From Monosporascus cannonballus (Eukaryota > Ascomycota > Sordariomycetes > Xylariales): a stretch of DNA of 64,000 nt. The notes under the pieces were generated by a model. The model was not told where the DNA came from, did no database searches, and saw only the letters and a program-made list of their open reading frames with translations. The position numbers and the translations under genes are program-made. Shown here in pieces: positions 62,641 through 64,000 of the stretch. Within the stretch, counting starts at the first letter, position 1; every line of letters starts with the position of its first letter. The DNA is taken from assembly GCA_004154925.1 (NCBI GenBank), contig QJNS01000131.1, positions 1-64,000 of the forward strand, read 5' to 3'.

Positions 62641-64000
62641 AAATACATATAAACTTAATATAAATACAATGTAACCTTTTTAAAGAAAACGTGATAATTT
62701 AAACAAAATTAGATAAAATGATAAATTATTACTTTAATTTTTAAACTTTATTAAATTAAACTTTTTAAGCTATTTTGTTCCGCTTCTATTTATATCGATT
62801 TTTATCTAAGTCTTAGAAAGTTTTTACAGGTTCGAAATAGCCAAGCAAACTGGCGGTTATAATTTTCTAGGTTAATTCGTGTCAAAATTTAAATATCGGA
62901 ATTTTTAAATTCGTTAGTATTTTTCTTTTTTAATTTTGTTTAAAAATATTTATAATTCTTATATTATCTAGTATAAACTTTTGTAAGAATTAGTAATCGT
63001 TATATTTGTATATTAGATTATATCTGAAAATTAAAAATTGCAAACAAGCTTTTAAAAATGATTTTTTTAATGCGATTAAAATACTGACGATTTTCGTTCG
63101 CTCGAGAATTTTATTAAACATTTTATTTAAACATATTATCGATATTACGTACCTGAAACTTTGTAGCATAATATCGTAATTAACTATAACTCAAAAAAGT
63201 ATTACAAAAATAAATCAAATTGTAAGACTAAGAAAAGTTTCTAAAAACTTTTATACGTACTTAAAATTTATCGTATAAAACTTAATATCTCGATCTTAGT
63301 AAACTAGTTAACGGGTATAAAGTTTATTAAAAGTAAGATTTATTTACAATTACGTATTTATTTATAAAATAAAGTTTTAACAAAATAAAGTATAATTTAT
63401 TTTAATCGTAAAATTATTAATAAATTATCGTAGTTAAAAAGCATAAGTAAATATATATAGTGCAAAATTTATTATATAAATATTTTCTGTATATTTAATT
63501 AAATTTAAAAATTAAAACATAAATTCGACTATACTTTATATATATATAATAATAGAAAATGTGATATAATACCTTAATGAATTAATAAATTAATATATAA
63601 CTTAAAATAAAGCAAAAGATAAATGTATTTCTTTATAAAATAAATATATTTTTAAAAAATAACAAATTAATTAATTGAATATAACTTAAAACTAAATCCA
63701 AATATAATTCGATAAATTAAAAATAATATAAAATAAAGAGTATTTTAAAAAGAGTTCCGAAATAGCATAATTAAGAAGATTAATAAAGGCGTTTAAAAAG
63801 TTTTTAATGTAATAAATAAAGTTAAAAATGGCTTATTTATATTTAATACTTAAATTGAAATCTATTATTATATTATAATGATAAACTATTAAGCTTTTAA
63901 CGATTATTATATTATATTCATTATTATTAATAACTTTAAAATCTTGCTAAAGTACAAATTCAAATTTTATATCTTTATAAAAATCAAAAATTTAAAATTC
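62641..64000. other. AT-rich DNA to the window edge
   Basis: No element recognised except the weak repeat match at 63260-63292 to 53672-53705. A slightly GC-richer patch lies at 62780-62880. Confidence 0.55.

Overview
This is nuclear DNA of a filamentous ascomycete (Pezizomycotina; anything finer would be a guess). The evidence is short 60-120 bp GT-AG introns, genes closest to fungal families, and a sharp two-compartment composition. Gene islands of roughly 50% GC (about 1-7440, 36590-45490 and 46680-50270) alternate with very AT-rich blocks (about 7440-36590, 50270-64000 and a 1.2 kb islet at 45491-46674) that hold only dead repeats. Those blocks look like the product of repeat-induced point mutation (RIP): differences between repeat copies are overwhelmingly C-to-T or G-to-A, and transposon proteins are recognisable but full of stops.

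Island 1 holds an amino-acid permease and a class I (GH47) alpha-1,2-mannosidase, both on the minus strand. Island 2 is a run of conserved housekeeping genes: ATG10 (+), a U2B''/U1A-type snRNP protein (-), the Arp2/3 subunit ARPC1 (+), an uncharacterised proline-rich ORF (+), RanGAP RNA1 (+) and the mitochondrial/peroxisomal fission dynamin DNM1 (-). Exon structures were read by eye from splice sites and family conservation. Several of the introns are in frame and hidden inside long ORFs (permease, ATG10, ARPC1).

The first AT-rich block can be read as layered insertions. A Ty1/copia element (7980-13408) is broken in its 3' LTR by a Ty3/gypsy copy (13409-17311), which is itself truncated. A solo LTR with a perfect TTTAC target duplication lies at 22422-22810. 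A Fot1/pogo-type DNA transposon P1 (24453-36284) contains a complete 6.6 kb gypsy element (25547-32147, target duplication GTGGT). P1 also contains a second pogo-type element P2 (32619-35995, TA duplication), which in turn carries a 1.5 kb LTR element (33519-35029, target duplication TATAC). With the insertions removed, P1 and P2 are each about 1.85 kb.

The second AT-rich block is older and mostly unreadable. It contains a 481 bp miniature LTR element (57065-57545, target duplication TTATA), a tRNA-like or SINE-like head near 60111, a 9 bp minisatellite and a third, very decayed gypsy relic. The islet between RNA1 and DNM1 is a 1184 bp element with roughly 70 bp terminal inverted repeats at a TA site. 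I found no secondary-metabolite cluster, CRISPR array, rRNA or obviously new enzyme system. The unusual content is the transposon stratigraphy and two or three small elements that may be undescribed.
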